Source of the DNA: Chitinophaga alhagiae
GTDB lineage: Bacteria > Bacteroidota > Bacteroidia > Chitinophagales > Chitinophagaceae
Direction of reading: 5' to 3'
NCBI RefSeq assembly: GCF_003568665.1
Contig: NZ_QXMH01000003.1
Location: 531,772-595,771, forward strand
Length of the DNA stretch: 64,000 bases
Shown: piece by piece, positions 1 to 8,719 of the stretch
Layout of the letters: the number at the start of each line of letters is the position of its first letter
Position numbering within the stretch: position 1 is the stretch's first letter
Notes under the pieces: model-generated
Database searches by the model: none
Told to the model about the DNA's origin: nothing
What the model saw: the letters and a program-made list of their open reading frames with translations, nothing else
Program-made: the position numbers and the translations under genes

Positions 1-513
1 TCCAAATACATCGGGGAAACGGAAAAGAACCTGGCGCGTATTTTTGACCGCGCGGAGCGTAAAAAATGGGTGCTCTTTTTTGACGAAGCGGATGCGTTAT
101 TCGGCAAACGCACGGAAATACGCGATGCGCACGACAAGTATGCCAACCAGGAAGTAGGCTACCTGCTGCAACGCGTAGAAAACTACAACGGGCTCATCAT
201 CCTGGCCTCCAACTTCAAGGCAAATATGGATGAGGCCTTCCTCCGCCGCATGCAGAACGTGGTGTACTTCCCCATTCCTGCTGAAAAGGAACGGTATATT
301 CTCTGGGAACGCTCCTTCCCGCAAAGGGTACGGTTTGCCAGCGACGTGTCATTACATCACATTTCAAAAGAACACGAGCTGACCGGCTCCAACATCAACA
401 ACATTGCCTATTTCTGCTGCCTGAAGCTGATCAGCAACCAGAAAGAGGAGATCACCTCGCCGGAGCTGCTGTATGCCATCAGGCGGGAGCTGCTGAAGGA
501 AGGAAAGGGCTAG
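1..513 (+). CDS. AAA+ ATPase, C-terminal part (5' end outside window)
   Basis: The reading frame is open from base 1, so the gene starts upstream and about 170 residues are visible. They begin just after the expected Walker A region with a KYIGETEKNL segment typical of AAA+ proteins. A Walker B motif (FFDEADALFG), a sensor-1 Asn (ILASNF) and an arginine-finger-like DEAFLRR follow, then a helical lid with a GSNINNIAYF sensor-2-like segment. This is a classical AAA unfoldase/remodelling module. In Bacteroidota such ATPases often accompany contractile injection (eCIS) clusters, but nothing here tests that because the upstream neighbours are not visible. It converges on the serine hydrolase gene with only 6 bp between the stops and no terminator hairpin. 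Confidence 0.85.
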   Translation, partial: SKYIGETEKNLARIFDRAERKKWVLFFDEADALFGKRTEIRDAHDKYANQEVGYLLQRVENYNGLIILASNFKANMDEAFLRRMQNVVYFPIPAEKERYILWERSFPQRVRFASDVSLHHISKEHELTGSNINNIAYFCCLKLISNQKEEITSPELLYAIRRELLKEGKG

Positions 514-519
514 GCGGCC

Positions 520-2184
520 TCATAGCTTGTTAAACCGCAAATGCAGCACCCGCCCATCGTTCACCTCAAATCCCTCTATTTCTTTCTTTGCATTGCGCAG
601 CACCCTCAGGTGGCTCATCCACCAGTAATTGCTGTGCAGGTGGTCTGGCCCGGCAAAGCGGAGCGGCATGTCCGTGTATTTGTTGCTGGTGAGTACCAGT
701 TGTTTGTTCTTCAGGGCTATGCCGTAGTTGCAGTCCAGCTCCGGGCAATAGTACGTTCCTTCATAAGCCTTCAGCTCCCGTTCCGTAGCGGGCGGGGCGC
801 TGTACTTTTGCAGCAGGGCGGTCTCACCAGGCCCAAAAGTGACCAGCACGGTGGTATCGCCAGGTTTGGCAGTAAAGGCATATTGCTGTACGGGGTTAGC
901 CAGCGCGCTGAAAGTGCCGCCATCCCCTTTTAACAGTTCCGAACGGCCAAATGCGTCCGCATAGAATTTGTTATCTGTAACGCGGAACGCCATCTGCGTG
1001 CCTTCATCAGAAATATAGCTGCCTTCAAAACGTTGCATGGAGGCGGGGTTGCCGAGTATGGCCTGGCTGCTGTCTGGCCGGGCGGCGTTCTTTTTGGTGG
1101 CCGCCTCTTTTTCTTCCACAAACAGGGCCATCAGTTCTTCCGCTCTCGCGCCCGGGTTAAAGTCTCCCACATTAGCCAGCACCACGCAGCCCAGCTTCAG
1201 GTCAGGGCATACCAGCAGTGTGGTGCGGTAGCCCGCATCGGCGCCGTTATGCACAAAACCGCGCCAGCCCTTGTAGGTAAAATTGCCGATGCCCAGCGCA
1301 TAATCTATTACTTTCCCGCTGTTCAGGCGGCCTTTTTCGGTAAGCTGTACAATATCCTGCGCATCACCAGCTTTGGGATCGTAGAAGTTCATGATCCATT
1401 TGGAAAGGTCTTCCACCGTAGTAAAAAGACTGGTAGCGCCGGTATTGGAATAGCTCAGCACGCTGTTGGCAAACTGGTTGCCGTTCTTCCGCTGGTAAGA
1501 ATAGGAACGGCCTTTGACGATCTCTGTATAGTCGTCATGAAAATGCGTGCTGTTCATTTTCAGCGGTTTGAAAATGGCGGAGTCTGTAAACTGCCGGAGC
1601 GTTTTGCCGCTAACGGCCTTCACTATTTCCGCCAGCATGGTATAGCCGCTGTTGCAATAATTGTAACGTTCTCCCGGCTTGGAATTGAGCGCCCGCTGGC
1701 GGCTGAGTACCTTGATGATCTGTTCCTGTGTGATCACATCATCCAGCCGCGTGCCGGCGGTAGCCAGCAGCTGCCACTGGTCACGGATGCCGCTGGTATG
1801 ATTGAGCAGGTGGCGGATGGTGATCGTTTCTCCCAGGTCGGGGAACCAGGGCAGGTATTGCCGTACATCATCATCCAGGCGCAGCCTGCCTTGCCTGGCC
1901 AGCAGCACAATGGCGTAGCCGGTGAACTGTTTGGATACGGAGGCCACATGAAAAATGGTGGCGGGCGTATTGGGCGCGCTGTATTCCAGGTTGGCCAGGC
2001 CGTAACCTTTGCTGAAGATCAGCGAATCGTTCCTGATAATGCCTACGGCACAACCCGGACTGGTCTCGCTGTCCCAGCGCTGGAAGAGCTTGTCTATTTT
2101 TTGCTGCGTAGTATCAGGCAGGTACTGGGCCTGTGCCTGGCCGGAAAAAAGGAATACCAGCAGGGGGAAAAAGCAGGATCTCAT
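520..2184 (-). CDS. Exported serine hydrolase, beta-lactamase class C/PBP fold
   Basis: 554 residues. A signal peptide ends near residue 19 (...SGQAQA). The class C beta-lactamase/transpeptidase fold is marked by S82-V-S-K85 (nucleophile Ser and general base Lys), Y176-C-N178 (the YxN motif) and H312-N-G314 (the KTG-equivalent HxG motif). The C-terminal 170 residues form a lipocalin-like beta domain common in Bacteroidota members. The family includes D-aminopeptidases, esterases and true AmpC enzymes; the HxG variant and the extra domain favour a peptidase or esterase over antibiotic resistance. It is divergent from the LacI regulator gene, and the 193-bp gap carries that gene's operator. No obvious partner gene. 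Confidence 0.88.
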   Translation of the reverse strand: MRSCFFPLLVFLFSGQAQAQYLPDTTQQKIDKLFQRWDSETSPGCAVGIIRNDSLIFSKGYGLANLEYSAPNTPATIFHVASVSKQFTGYAIVLLARQGRLRLDDDVRQYLPWFPDLGETITIRHLLNHTSGIRDQWQLLATAGTRLDDVITQEQIIKVLSRQRALNSKPGERYNYCNSGYTMLAEIVKAVSGKTLRQFTDSAIFKPLKMNSTHFHDDYTEIVKGRSYSYQRKNGNQFANSVLSYSNTGATSLFTTVEDLSKWIMNFYDPKAGDAQDIVQLTEKGRLNSGKVIDYALGIGNFTYKGWRGFVHNGADAGYRTTLLVCPDLKLGCVVLANVGDFNPGARAEELMALFVEEKEAATKKNAARPDSSQAILGNPASMQRFEGSYISDEGTQMAFRVTDNKFYADAFGRSELLKGDGGTFSALANPVQQYAFTAKPGDTTVLVTFGPGETALLQKYSAPPATERELKAYEGTYYCPELDCNYGIALKNKQLVLTSNKYTDMPLRFAGPDHLHSNYWWMSHLRVLRNAKKEIEGFEVNDGRVLHLRFNKL

Positions 2185-2341
2185 GAGGGGTGAATTTTCA
2201 TACTGAATGTAGTCATTTATTTGCGCGCCTGCAAATCAGGATGCACATATATCTCCGGCGCGGTGGTTGATGGGGCCCCGTCCCGAATTTACCAATTTAT
2301 CCCCGTGCCGCCGGGCGGAAAAAATTATTTCCCGCCAAAAA

Positions 2342-2373
2342 CTTGTTTACTTAAACGTTTAAGCATATTTTTA
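2342..2373 (+). promoter_or_regulatory. Candidate Bacteroidota-type promoter of the LacI regulator gene
   Basis: CTTG at 2342-2345 and TATTTTTA at 2366-2373 are separated by 20 nt, close to the Bacteroidota consensus TTTG-N19/21-TAnnTTTG (last base differs). The LacI-type palindrome fills the spacer, which would give simple autorepression. The -7 box ends only 4 nt before the ATG, so the transcript would be leaderless or nearly so; this weakens the call. Confidence 0.35.
2349..2364. promoter_or_regulatory. LacI-family operator, site 1 (autoregulatory)
   Basis: acttaaacgtttaagc has a perfect 14-bp palindrome at 2350-2363 with a central CG, the hallmark of LacI/PurR-type operators. It matches the perfect site at 21015-21030 at 15 of 16 positions and lies 13 bp before the LacI ATG. 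Binding by the adjacent regulator is inferred. Confidence 0.8.
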
Positions 2374-2377
2374 TTCC

Positions 2378-3403
2378 ATGAAGAAAAAAACCTCGCTGAA
2401 AGATATTGCCCAGGAGGCCGGTGTATCCACGGCGCTGGTTTCTTACGTATTGACCAACAAGGAAGAGAAAGCGAGGGTGGGCCAGGAGATGGCGAAAAAG
2501 ATCCGGAAAATAGCCAGCAGGCTCAACTACCAGCCCAATCACATTGCCCGCAGCCTCAAAAGCGGCCGGTCAGACACCATCGGGCTGATAGTGGCGGACA
2601 TTTCCAACCCTTTCTTCGGCAACATTGCCCGCACCATTGAAGATGAGGCCAAACGGAACAACTATACCGTGATCTTCGGCAGCTCTGATGAAAACCTGGA
2701 GAAGTCGGGAGACCTGATCAACGTACTGCTGAACCGGCAGGTAGATGGCCTTATCCTCATCCCCACGGAAGGTTCCGAGCAGCAGATCAAACAATTGCAG
2801 AAGCAGCCCGTGCCTTTTGTGCTGATAGACCGTTACTTTCCGCAGATACCCGTGAGCCAGATCGGCATCAATAATTACCAGGCCTCTTACAACGCCATTA
2901 CCCACCTGGTAAAAACGGGGCGGCAGCGCATTGGCATGATAGCCTATAAAACCGCGCTCTACCATATTAATGAACGCAAACGCGGGTATACGGAGGCGCT
3001 GGCCAGCCACAGCCAGCAGCCCAGCCTGATGAAGCTGGCCCGCTATTCCCATATCCGCGAAGAAACGCGCCAGGCCATTGACCAACTGCTGCAGGGCCGC
3101 AAACCGGCAGACGCCGTGTTTTTTGCTACCAACAGCCTGGCCATAGAAGGGCTCAAATATATCAACGAACTGGGGGTACGGGTGCCGGAAGACCTGGCCG
3201 TGGTGAGCTTTGACGAAAGTGAGGCCTTTGACCTCTACTACTCCCCCATCACTTTCATCAGGCAGCCCATCCTGGAAATGGGCAACGCCGCCGTACGCCT
3301 GTTGCTGGAACATATCAAAGACGGTGACAAACCGGCGGAGAACGTCTGCATAGATACAGCACTAGTGATCAGGCAATCCAGCAACCGCCAGAAAAAGAAG
3401 TAA
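2378..3403 (+). CDS. LacI-family transcriptional regulator of the pentose-type PUL
   Basis: 341 residues, full length for the family. An N-terminal helix-turn-helix (about residues 6-25, SLKDIAQEAGVSTALVSYVL) and hinge helix (NYQPNHIARSLKSG, about 50-63) precede a periplasmic-binding-protein-like effector domain that starts DTIGLIVADISNPFFG. It should bind a CG-centred palindrome as a dimer and release it when a sugar binds. Four matching palindromes occur: before this gene, before the GH172 gene, before susC and before the GH116 gene. This makes it the likely regulator of both arms of the locus, with a monosaccharide from the degraded glycan as effector. Start: the ATG opens the canonical MKKK...SLKDIA N-terminus. 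Confidence 0.93.
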   Translation: MKKKTSLKDIAQEAGVSTALVSYVLTNKEEKARVGQEMAKKIRKIASRLNYQPNHIARSLKSGRSDTIGLIVADISNPFFGNIARTIEDEAKRNNYTVIFGSSDENLEKSGDLINVLLNRQVDGLILIPTEGSEQQIKQLQKQPVPFVLIDRYFPQIPVSQIGINNYQASYNAITHLVKTGRQRIGMIAYKTALYHINERKRGYTEALASHSQQPSLMKLARYSHIREETRQAIDQLLQGRKPADAVFFATNSLAIEGLKYINELGVRVPEDLAVVSFDESEAFDLYYSPITFIRQPILEMGNAAVRLLLEHIKDGDKPAENVCIDTALVIRQSSNRQKKK

Positions 3404-3504
3404 CAGCTTAATTTATTGCCACGTAGGGAACGGCGTAGCAATTGCCGGCAGAAAACGTAACAGCTTGTTATTACCACCTATGGGAAGATGCTGTGAAGCG
3501 CGCT

Positions 3505-3520
3505 GCTTAATCGATAAAGC
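3505..3520. promoter_or_regulatory. LacI-family operator, site 2 (before the GH172 gene)
   Basis: gcttaatcgataaagc matches the perfect operator at 21015-21030 at 13 of 16 positions, keeps the central CG and both outer GCTTAA/AAGC ends, and lies 28 bp before the GH172 start. It is the most degenerate of the four sites, so possibly weaker. Confidence 0.6.
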
Positions 3521-3548
3521 AACATAATACCACAAATCATAAAAACGT

Positions 3549-4685
3549 ATGAAAAAACTGTTCCTGATCTCTCTGGCGGCCTGTATCAGCAGCGCCGCAC
3601 TGGCCCAGAAAGGTTTTAACGGGCTGGAAATGAACATGGGCAACCTTCACCGCCTGTCAGACGCCAAAACCCGCTCCATCAGTCCCGAGAACTTTACCGG
3701 CGAGCCGGGCAAGGGAGGCATGGCCACCCTTGAACAGGGTAATGCCCGCAATGCCGCGCGGGAGCTGGGGCAGGGCTGGAAGGTAAACCCGTACATCCAC
3801 ATTGAGCCCGGCAAAACCTTTACACTGGCCGAAATTGAAGGCCCCGGCGCCATCCAGCACATCTGGATGACCCCTACCGGCAACTGGCGTTACTCCATTC
3901 TCCGTTTTTACTGGGACGATGAGACCACCCCCTCCGTAGAAGTGCCCGTGGGCGATTTCTTCGGCATGGGCTGGGGAGAATACGCGCAGATGAACTCGCT
4001 GGCCGTTACCGTCAACCCCGGCAGCGCCTTCAACTGCTACTGGACCATGCCCTTCCGCAAGAAGTGCAAGATCACCATGGAGAATATCAATACAGAACGG
4101 ATGACGCTGTACTACCAGGTAGATTATACGCTCACGGACGTACCGGAAGACGCCGGGTATTTCCACGCGCAGTTCCGCCGCAACAATCCCGTGAAAGGCG
4201 CCGAGTTTACCATGGTAGACGGCATCAAGGGGAAAGGCCAGTACGTAGGCACTTACATGGCCTGGGGCGTGAACAACAACGGCTGGTGGGGCGAAGGCGA
4301 GATCAAGTTCTTCATGGACGGAGACAGCAAGTTCCCCACCATTTGCGGCACCGGTACAGAAGATTATTTCTGCGGCTCCTACAATTTTGACAGGAAAGGC
4401 CACTACCAGGAGTTCAGCACCCCTTACACCGGCCTGCACCAGGTGATACGGCCGGACGGGCTGTATAAGTCCCAGCAGCGCTTCGGCCTTTACCGCTGGC
4501 ATGTGATGGACCCCGTGCGTTTCGAGAAAGAACTGAAAATTACGATACAGGACCTGGGCTGGCGCAGCGGCGGGCGGTACCTGCCGCAGCAGTCAGACAT
4601 CAGCAGCGTGGTGTTCTGGTACCAGCGCGAGCCGCATGCACCTTTCCCCAAGCTGCCGGCCAAAGACCTGCTGGAAGTTAACTAA
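3549..4685 (+). CDS. DUF2961 / GH172-family glycoside hydrolase, exported
   Basis: 378 residues with a signal peptide (MKKLFLISLAACISSAALAQ). The body matches the DUF2961 fold: the NPYIHIEPGKTFTLAEIEGPGAIQHIW segment, a WDDE..PSVEVPVGDFFG strand set and the signature GTGTEDYF. Characterised DUF2961 enzymes (GH172) include a difructose-anhydride/alpha-fructofuranosidase and D-arabinofuranosidases; all act on furanosides and use two Glu residues. Candidates here are E271 (in GTGTEDYF) and E249 or E251 (in WGEGE). It opens the plus-strand operon and the next gene starts 15 bp downstream. The encoded pathway handles an arabinose/fucose-type sugar, so release of D-arabinofuranose in the periplasm is a good working idea, though inferred. 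Confidence 0.88.
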   Translation: MKKLFLISLAACISSAALAQKGFNGLEMNMGNLHRLSDAKTRSISPENFTGEPGKGGMATLEQGNARNAARELGQGWKVNPYIHIEPGKTFTLAEIEGPGAIQHIWMTPTGNWRYSILRFYWDDETTPSVEVPVGDFFGMGWGEYAQMNSLAVTVNPGSAFNCYWTMPFRKKCKITMENINTERMTLYYQVDYTLTDVPEDAGYFHAQFRRNNPVKGAEFTMVDGIKGKGQYVGTYMAWGVNNNGWWGEGEIKFFMDGDSKFPTICGTGTEDYFCGSYNFDRKGHYQEFSTPYTGLHQVIRPDGLYKSQQRFGLYRWHVMDPVRFEKELKITIQDLGWRSGGRYLPQQSDISSVVFWYQREPHAPFPKLPAKDLLEVN

Positions 4686-4700
4686 CCTTTAATTTTTTTT

Positions 4701-6254
4701 ATGGCGATGAACGAGACAGGATCACAACTGATAGGCAATACCCGCAGCGCGGAAGGGCAACATACCTTCCACGCGTTTGACCCGCAGCGGCAGCAAACCC
4801 TGCCGCTGCCCTTCCGGGAAGCCACCCAACATGAAACAGACCGCGCGGTGCAACTGGCCGCCGCCGCATTCACCACCTATAAAAAAGTACCCCCGGCGCG
4901 GCGCGCGGCCTTTTTGCAAGCTATTGCGGAAGGCATTACGGCCCTGGGAGAAGAACTTGTCAACACCGCCTCCGCGGAAAGCGGGCTTCCGCTGGCGCGG
5001 CTGCAGGGCGAGCGTGACCGTACCACCGGGCAACTGCGCCTGTTTGCCGGCCTGCTCACGGAAGGCTCCTGGGTAAATGCCCGCATAGATGCCGGCACGC
5101 CAGACGTGCGGCAGATGCAGATACCGCTGGGCGTTATCGGCGTTTTTGGCGCCAGCAACTTTCCGCTGGCCTTTTCCGTAGCCGGCGGAGACACGGCAGC
5201 CGCGCTGGCCGCCGGCTGCACCGTAGTGTGCAAAGCCCATCCTGCCCACCCCCACACCTCTCACCTGGTGGCCACGGCCATACTGGCGGCAGCCAACAGC
5301 ACCGGCATGCCAGAAGGCGTATTTTCCCTGCTGCACGGCGCTTCCATTGAAACAGGGCAGCAACTGGCCAAACACCCGCAATTGTCTGCCATTGCCTTTA
5401 CCGGCTCTTTCAGGGGCGGCAAGGCACTATATGATACGGCTACACGAAGGCCGGTACCTATTCCCGTATTTGCGGAAATGGGCAGCGTGAACCCCGTGTT
5501 TTTCCTGCCCGGCATTTTACAGGAAAAGGGCGAAGCGCTGGCCGCGCAATTCCTGCAATCCCTCACCATGGGCGTGGGGCAGTTCTGCACCAATCCCGGG
5601 TTGTTCATCACGCCGGGCGCAGGCAATACGTTTGTTGACACGTTGCAAAAAAGCATTGCCGCCATGCCGGCCGGCTGCATGTTAACGCCCGGCATACTGG
5701 ACGCGTATCAAAAAGGCATCCATCAACTGCAGCAGGCCGGCGCCACCGTGCTGGGCAAAGCGCCCGAAGCGGCGCACCAGGCCTCTCCTTACCTGCTGCA
5801 GATCAGCGCGCAACAGGCGCTGGATAACCCGTCCCTTTGCCATGAAGTATTCGGCCCTTCTTCCCTCCACATCCGCGCGGACAACCGGGAAGAGCTGTAC
5901 CAATTGGCCCGCGGGCTGGAAGGGCAGCTAACGGCTACCATACACGGTACGGAAGAAGACCTGCGGCAGCATGCGGAGCTGGTAGACATACTCCGCGAAA
6001 AGGCCGGCAGGATACTGATCAACGGTTTTCCTACAGGCGTGGCCGTTAACCATGCCATGGTGCACGGCGGCCCCTGGCCCGCCACCACACCCGCCGCGGG
6101 AACATCTGTAGGCAGCACCGCCATTTACCGTTTCTGCCGGCCGGTATGTTTCCAGGACTTCCCTGCCTACCTGCTGCCGCCGGAGCTGCAAAACAGCAAC
6201 CCGCTGGGCATCTGGCGGCTGCTGAACGGCTGGTTTTCCAAAGATGCGCTGTAG
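4701..6254 (+). CDS. NADP-type aldehyde dehydrogenase, probable 2,5-dioxopentanoate (alpha-ketoglutaric semialdehyde) dehydrogenase
   Basis: 517 residues. Aldehyde dehydrogenase superfamily with catalytic Cys296 (GQFCTNPG), general-base Glu259 (FAEMGSVNP), Asn153 (GASNFPLAF) and the cofactor-loop TGSFRGG. The divergent C-terminus (INGFPTGVAVNHAMVHGGPWPATT) is typical of alpha-ketoglutaric semialdehyde dehydrogenases, which perform the last oxidation of non-phosphorylative pentose and hexarate pathways and yield 2-oxoglutarate. Its operon also carries an SDR sugar dehydrogenase, a sugar-acid dehydratase and an FAH-type dehydratase, supplying every other step except a dedicated lactonase. No signal peptide; cytoplasmic. 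Start: ATG at 4701; the ATG 6 bp further is equally possible. Confidence 0.87.
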   Translation: MAMNETGSQLIGNTRSAEGQHTFHAFDPQRQQTLPLPFREATQHETDRAVQLAAAAFTTYKKVPPARRAAFLQAIAEGITALGEELVNTASAESGLPLARLQGERDRTTGQLRLFAGLLTEGSWVNARIDAGTPDVRQMQIPLGVIGVFGASNFPLAFSVAGGDTAAALAAGCTVVCKAHPAHPHTSHLVATAILAAANSTGMPEGVFSLLHGASIETGQQLAKHPQLSAIAFTGSFRGGKALYDTATRRPVPIPVFAEMGSVNPVFFLPGILQEKGEALAAQFLQSLTMGVGQFCTNPGLFITPGAGNTFVDTLQKSIAAMPAGCMLTPGILDAYQKGIHQLQQAGATVLGKAPEAAHQASPYLLQISAQQALDNPSLCHEVFGPSSLHIRADNREELYQLARGLEGQLTATIHGTEEDLRQHAELVDILREKAGRILINGFPTGVAVNHAMVHGGPWPATTPAAGTSVGSTAIYRFCRPVCFQDFPAYLLPPELQNSNPLGIWRLLNGWFSKDAL

Positions 6255-6293
6255 CGCAAGTTCCATCCACCTTCAAAAACACATAACACTTCT

Positions 6294-7073
6294 ATGGACC
6301 TGGGTTTAAAAGACAAGATCATCATTGTGACCGGAGGCGCCAAAGGCATTGGAGCAGCCATTTCAGCAGTACTGGCGGCGGAAGGCGCCTTCCCCGTCAT
6401 CATTGGCAGAAATGAGGCAGACAACCTGCAACACCTGGCCCATATTGAACAAGCCGGCGGCAAAGGCTGGCAGGTAGTGGCGGAGCTGACAGACCCGGAA
6501 GCCTGCCAACAGGCTGTAAACGCCGTTGCGGCAAAATTCGGGAGAATAGACGGGCTGGTGAACAACGCCGGCATCAATGACGGGGTGGGGCTGGGAAGCG
6601 GTTCCTACAGCGCTTTCATGCAATCCCTGCACCGCAACCTTGTACATTATTACCTGGTAGCGCACCATGCGCTGCCTTACCTGAAAAAAAGCAAAGGCCC
6701 TATTGTGAACATCAGCTCCAAAACGGCTGAAACAGGCCAGGGCAACACCTCCGCCTACGCCGCCGCCAATGGCGGGCGCAACGGGCTTACGCGGGAGTGG
6801 GCGGTAGAGCTGCTGCCCTTCAGCATCCGCGTAAACGCCATTGTAGTAGCGGAGTCATGGACACCGCTATACGAAAGCTGGATCAATACGTTTGACAACA
6901 AGGAAGAAAAACTGGCCGGCATCCTGGCCGGCATACCGCTGGAAAAACGCATGACCACGCCGGAAGAGATCGCCAACATGGCCGCCTTCCTCCTCTCGTC
7001 CCGTTCCAGCCATACCACCGGGCAGCTGATACATGTAGACGGCGGGTATGTACACCTGGACAGGGCGCTCTGA
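6294..7073 (+). CDS. SDR-family sugar 1-dehydrogenase, L-fucose/D-arabinose dehydrogenase-like, atypical catalytic Lys
   Basis: 259 residues, classical short-chain dehydrogenase size. The dinucleotide motif TGGAKGIG spans 13-20, NNAG is at 90-93, a catalytic Ser lies in ISSK (141/142) and Tyr155 is in SAYAAAN. The usual YxxxK reads Y155-A-A-A-N159, so the catalytic Lys is replaced by Asn. The WTPL motif (189-192) resembles the L-fucose dehydrogenase/HSD17B14 type. L-fucose dehydrogenases commonly accept D-arabinose and L-galactose, which share stereochemistry at the ring carbons. Here it would oxidise the imported sugar to the lactone. It sits 39 bp after the aldehyde dehydrogenase gene and 24 bp before the dehydratase gene. 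The SDR assignment is sure; the substrate is inferred. Confidence 0.85.
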   Translation: MDLGLKDKIIIVTGGAKGIGAAISAVLAAEGAFPVIIGRNEADNLQHLAHIEQAGGKGWQVVAELTDPEACQQAVNAVAAKFGRIDGLVNNAGINDGVGLGSGSYSAFMQSLHRNLVHYYLVAHHALPYLKKSKGPIVNISSKTAETGQGNTSAYAAANGGRNGLTREWAVELLPFSIRVNAIVVAESWTPLYESWINTFDNKEEKLAGILAGIPLEKRMTTPEEIANMAAFLLSSRSSHTTGQLIHVDGGYVHLDRAL

Positions 7074-7097
7074 TCATCCACTCAATATTCAAACAAC

Positions 7098-8699
7098 ATG
7101 CGTCAACAGATCATCAAAATACACCCGGAAGATAATGTGTGGGTAGCCCTGCAGGACGTGCCCGCAGGCGCCACCGCAGCCGGTATTACCGCCCTGCGCA
7201 ACGTTCCGGCCAAACACAAGTTCACGGGCGAGGCCATTGCCAAAGGCGGCCCGGTTATTATGTACGGCGTGCTGGTAGGCATTGCCAATGAAGACCTGCC
7301 CGCCGGGGAACTGGTTACCACGCAGAACATCCGCCATGCCTCCGGCAGCTTTGCCGTAAAAGAAGAAAGGCACACGCAATGGAACGTGCCGGACGTTACC
7401 CGCTGGGCCAACCGCACGTTCATGGGCTATCACCGAACAGACGGGCGCGTGGGCACCGGCAACTACTGGGTGATCATTCCCATGGTATTCTGCGAGAACC
7501 GCAACGTGCAAACCCTGCACAAAGTACTGGTCAAGGAGCTGGGCTACGCAAAACACAATCCCTACGAAACCATGCTGCAGCAACTGCTGCGCAATACAGA
7601 CAGCGCGGAGCAGCCCGCGGTCGAGAGCAGGGCCTTTGCCAACATAGACGGCATCAAGCTGCTCACGCATACCCTGGGATGCGGCGGCACCAAAGACGAT
7701 GCGCGCACCCTGTGCGGGCTGCTGGCCGGCTACATCACCCACCCCAACGTAGCGGGCGCCACGGTGCTCAGCCTCGGCTGCCAGAACGCGCAGCTTGAGA
7801 TGCTGAAAGAAGAAATTGAAAAAAGGGTGCCGGGCTTTGACAGAACAGTGATCTGCCTGGAACAGCAAAAAATAGGATCGGAAAAAGCGCTGATGGAACA
7901 GGCCCTGCAACAAACGTTTGAAGGGCTGGCGAAAGCCGACCAGCAGCAACGCCAGCCGGCGCCGTTGAGCAAGCTGATAGTGGGCATGGAATGCGGCGGG
8001 TCAGACGGGTTTTCCGGCATTTCCGCCAACCCCGCCGTGGGCCGGGTTTCAGACATGATCGTAGCATTGGGCGGTTCGGTGATACTCTCCGAGTTCCCCG
8101 AGCTGTGCGGCGTGGAGCAGGAGCTGAGCGACCGCTGCATCAATACGGAACTGGCGGCGCGGTACACGCAGCTGATGCGGGAGTACGCCAGCAGGGCCGA
8201 AGCAGTAGGCTCCGGTTTTGACTCCAACCCTTCCGCCGGCAACATCCGTGACGGGCTGATCACAGACGCCATCAAATCCGCCGGCGCCGCCCGGAAAGGA
8301 GGTTCCTCCCCGGTTACCGACGTGATCGACTATCCCGGCCGTGTGCGGCACCCTGGCCTGGCGCTGCTCTGCACGCCCGGCAGCGATGTAGAGTCTACCA
8401 CCGCCGAAGTAGGCGCGGGCGCCAACATCGTCCTGTTCACCACCGGGCTGGGCACGCCTACCGGGAACCCGGTAACACCGGTGCTCAAGCTCTCCACCAA
8501 CACCAGGCTGGCCAATAAAATGCGGGACATCATTGACCTGGACACCGGCACCGTCATCAGCGGAGAAGAGTCTATTGACGAGGTGGCCGCCCGTATCATG
8601 GAGCTGGTGATAGATACGGCCGGCGGGCAATACACGGCCAAAGCGCAGGTGCTGGAGCAAGACGATTTTATACCATGGAAAAGAGGCGTATCCCTGTAA
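7098..8699 (+). CDS. UxaA/altronate dehydratase-family sugar-acid dehydratase with N-terminal SAF domain
   Basis: 533 residues. An N-terminal SAF domain (about 5-85) is followed by the D-galactarate/altronate dehydratase catalytic region: GYHRTDGRVGTGNYW, THTLGCGG with a conserved Cys, VLSLGCQNAQ, and the C-terminal ECGGSDGFSG and NPSAGN segments. These enzymes use iron and remove water from aldonic acids to give 2-keto-3-deoxy acids. Beyond altronate, the family is known to include D-arabinonate, L-fuconate and L-galactonate dehydratases of non-phosphorylative routes, which fits the neighbours better than hexuronate catabolism because no uronate isomerase or reductase is present. Cytoplasmic, operonic. 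Whether it acts on D-arabinonate or L-fuconate cannot be read from sequence. Confidence 0.87.
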   Translation: MRQQIIKIHPEDNVWVALQDVPAGATAAGITALRNVPAKHKFTGEAIAKGGPVIMYGVLVGIANEDLPAGELVTTQNIRHASGSFAVKEERHTQWNVPDVTRWANRTFMGYHRTDGRVGTGNYWVIIPMVFCENRNVQTLHKVLVKELGYAKHNPYETMLQQLLRNTDSAEQPAVESRAFANIDGIKLLTHTLGCGGTKDDARTLCGLLAGYITHPNVAGATVLSLGCQNAQLEMLKEEIEKRVPGFDRTVICLEQQKIGSEKALMEQALQQTFEGLAKADQQQRQPAPLSKLIVGMECGGSDGFSGISANPAVGRVSDMIVALGGSVILSEFPELCGVEQELSDRCINTELAARYTQLMREYASRAEAVGSGFDSNPSAGNIRDGLITDAIKSAGAARKGGSSPVTDVIDYPGRVRHPGLALLCTPGSDVESTTAEVGAGANIVLFTTGLGTPTGNPVTPVLKLSTNTRLANKMRDIIDLDTGTVISGEESIDEVAARIMELVIDTAGGQYTAKAQVLEQDDFIPWKRGVSL

Positions 8700-8719
8700 A
8701 TCATCTTAATACCATAGTT

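Noticed and set aside
1033..2193. Plus-strand open frame (386 codons) opposite the serine hydrolase gene
   Set aside because: The minus-strand gene has all catalytic motifs and a signal peptide; the plus frame has neither a recognisable start context nor domains.
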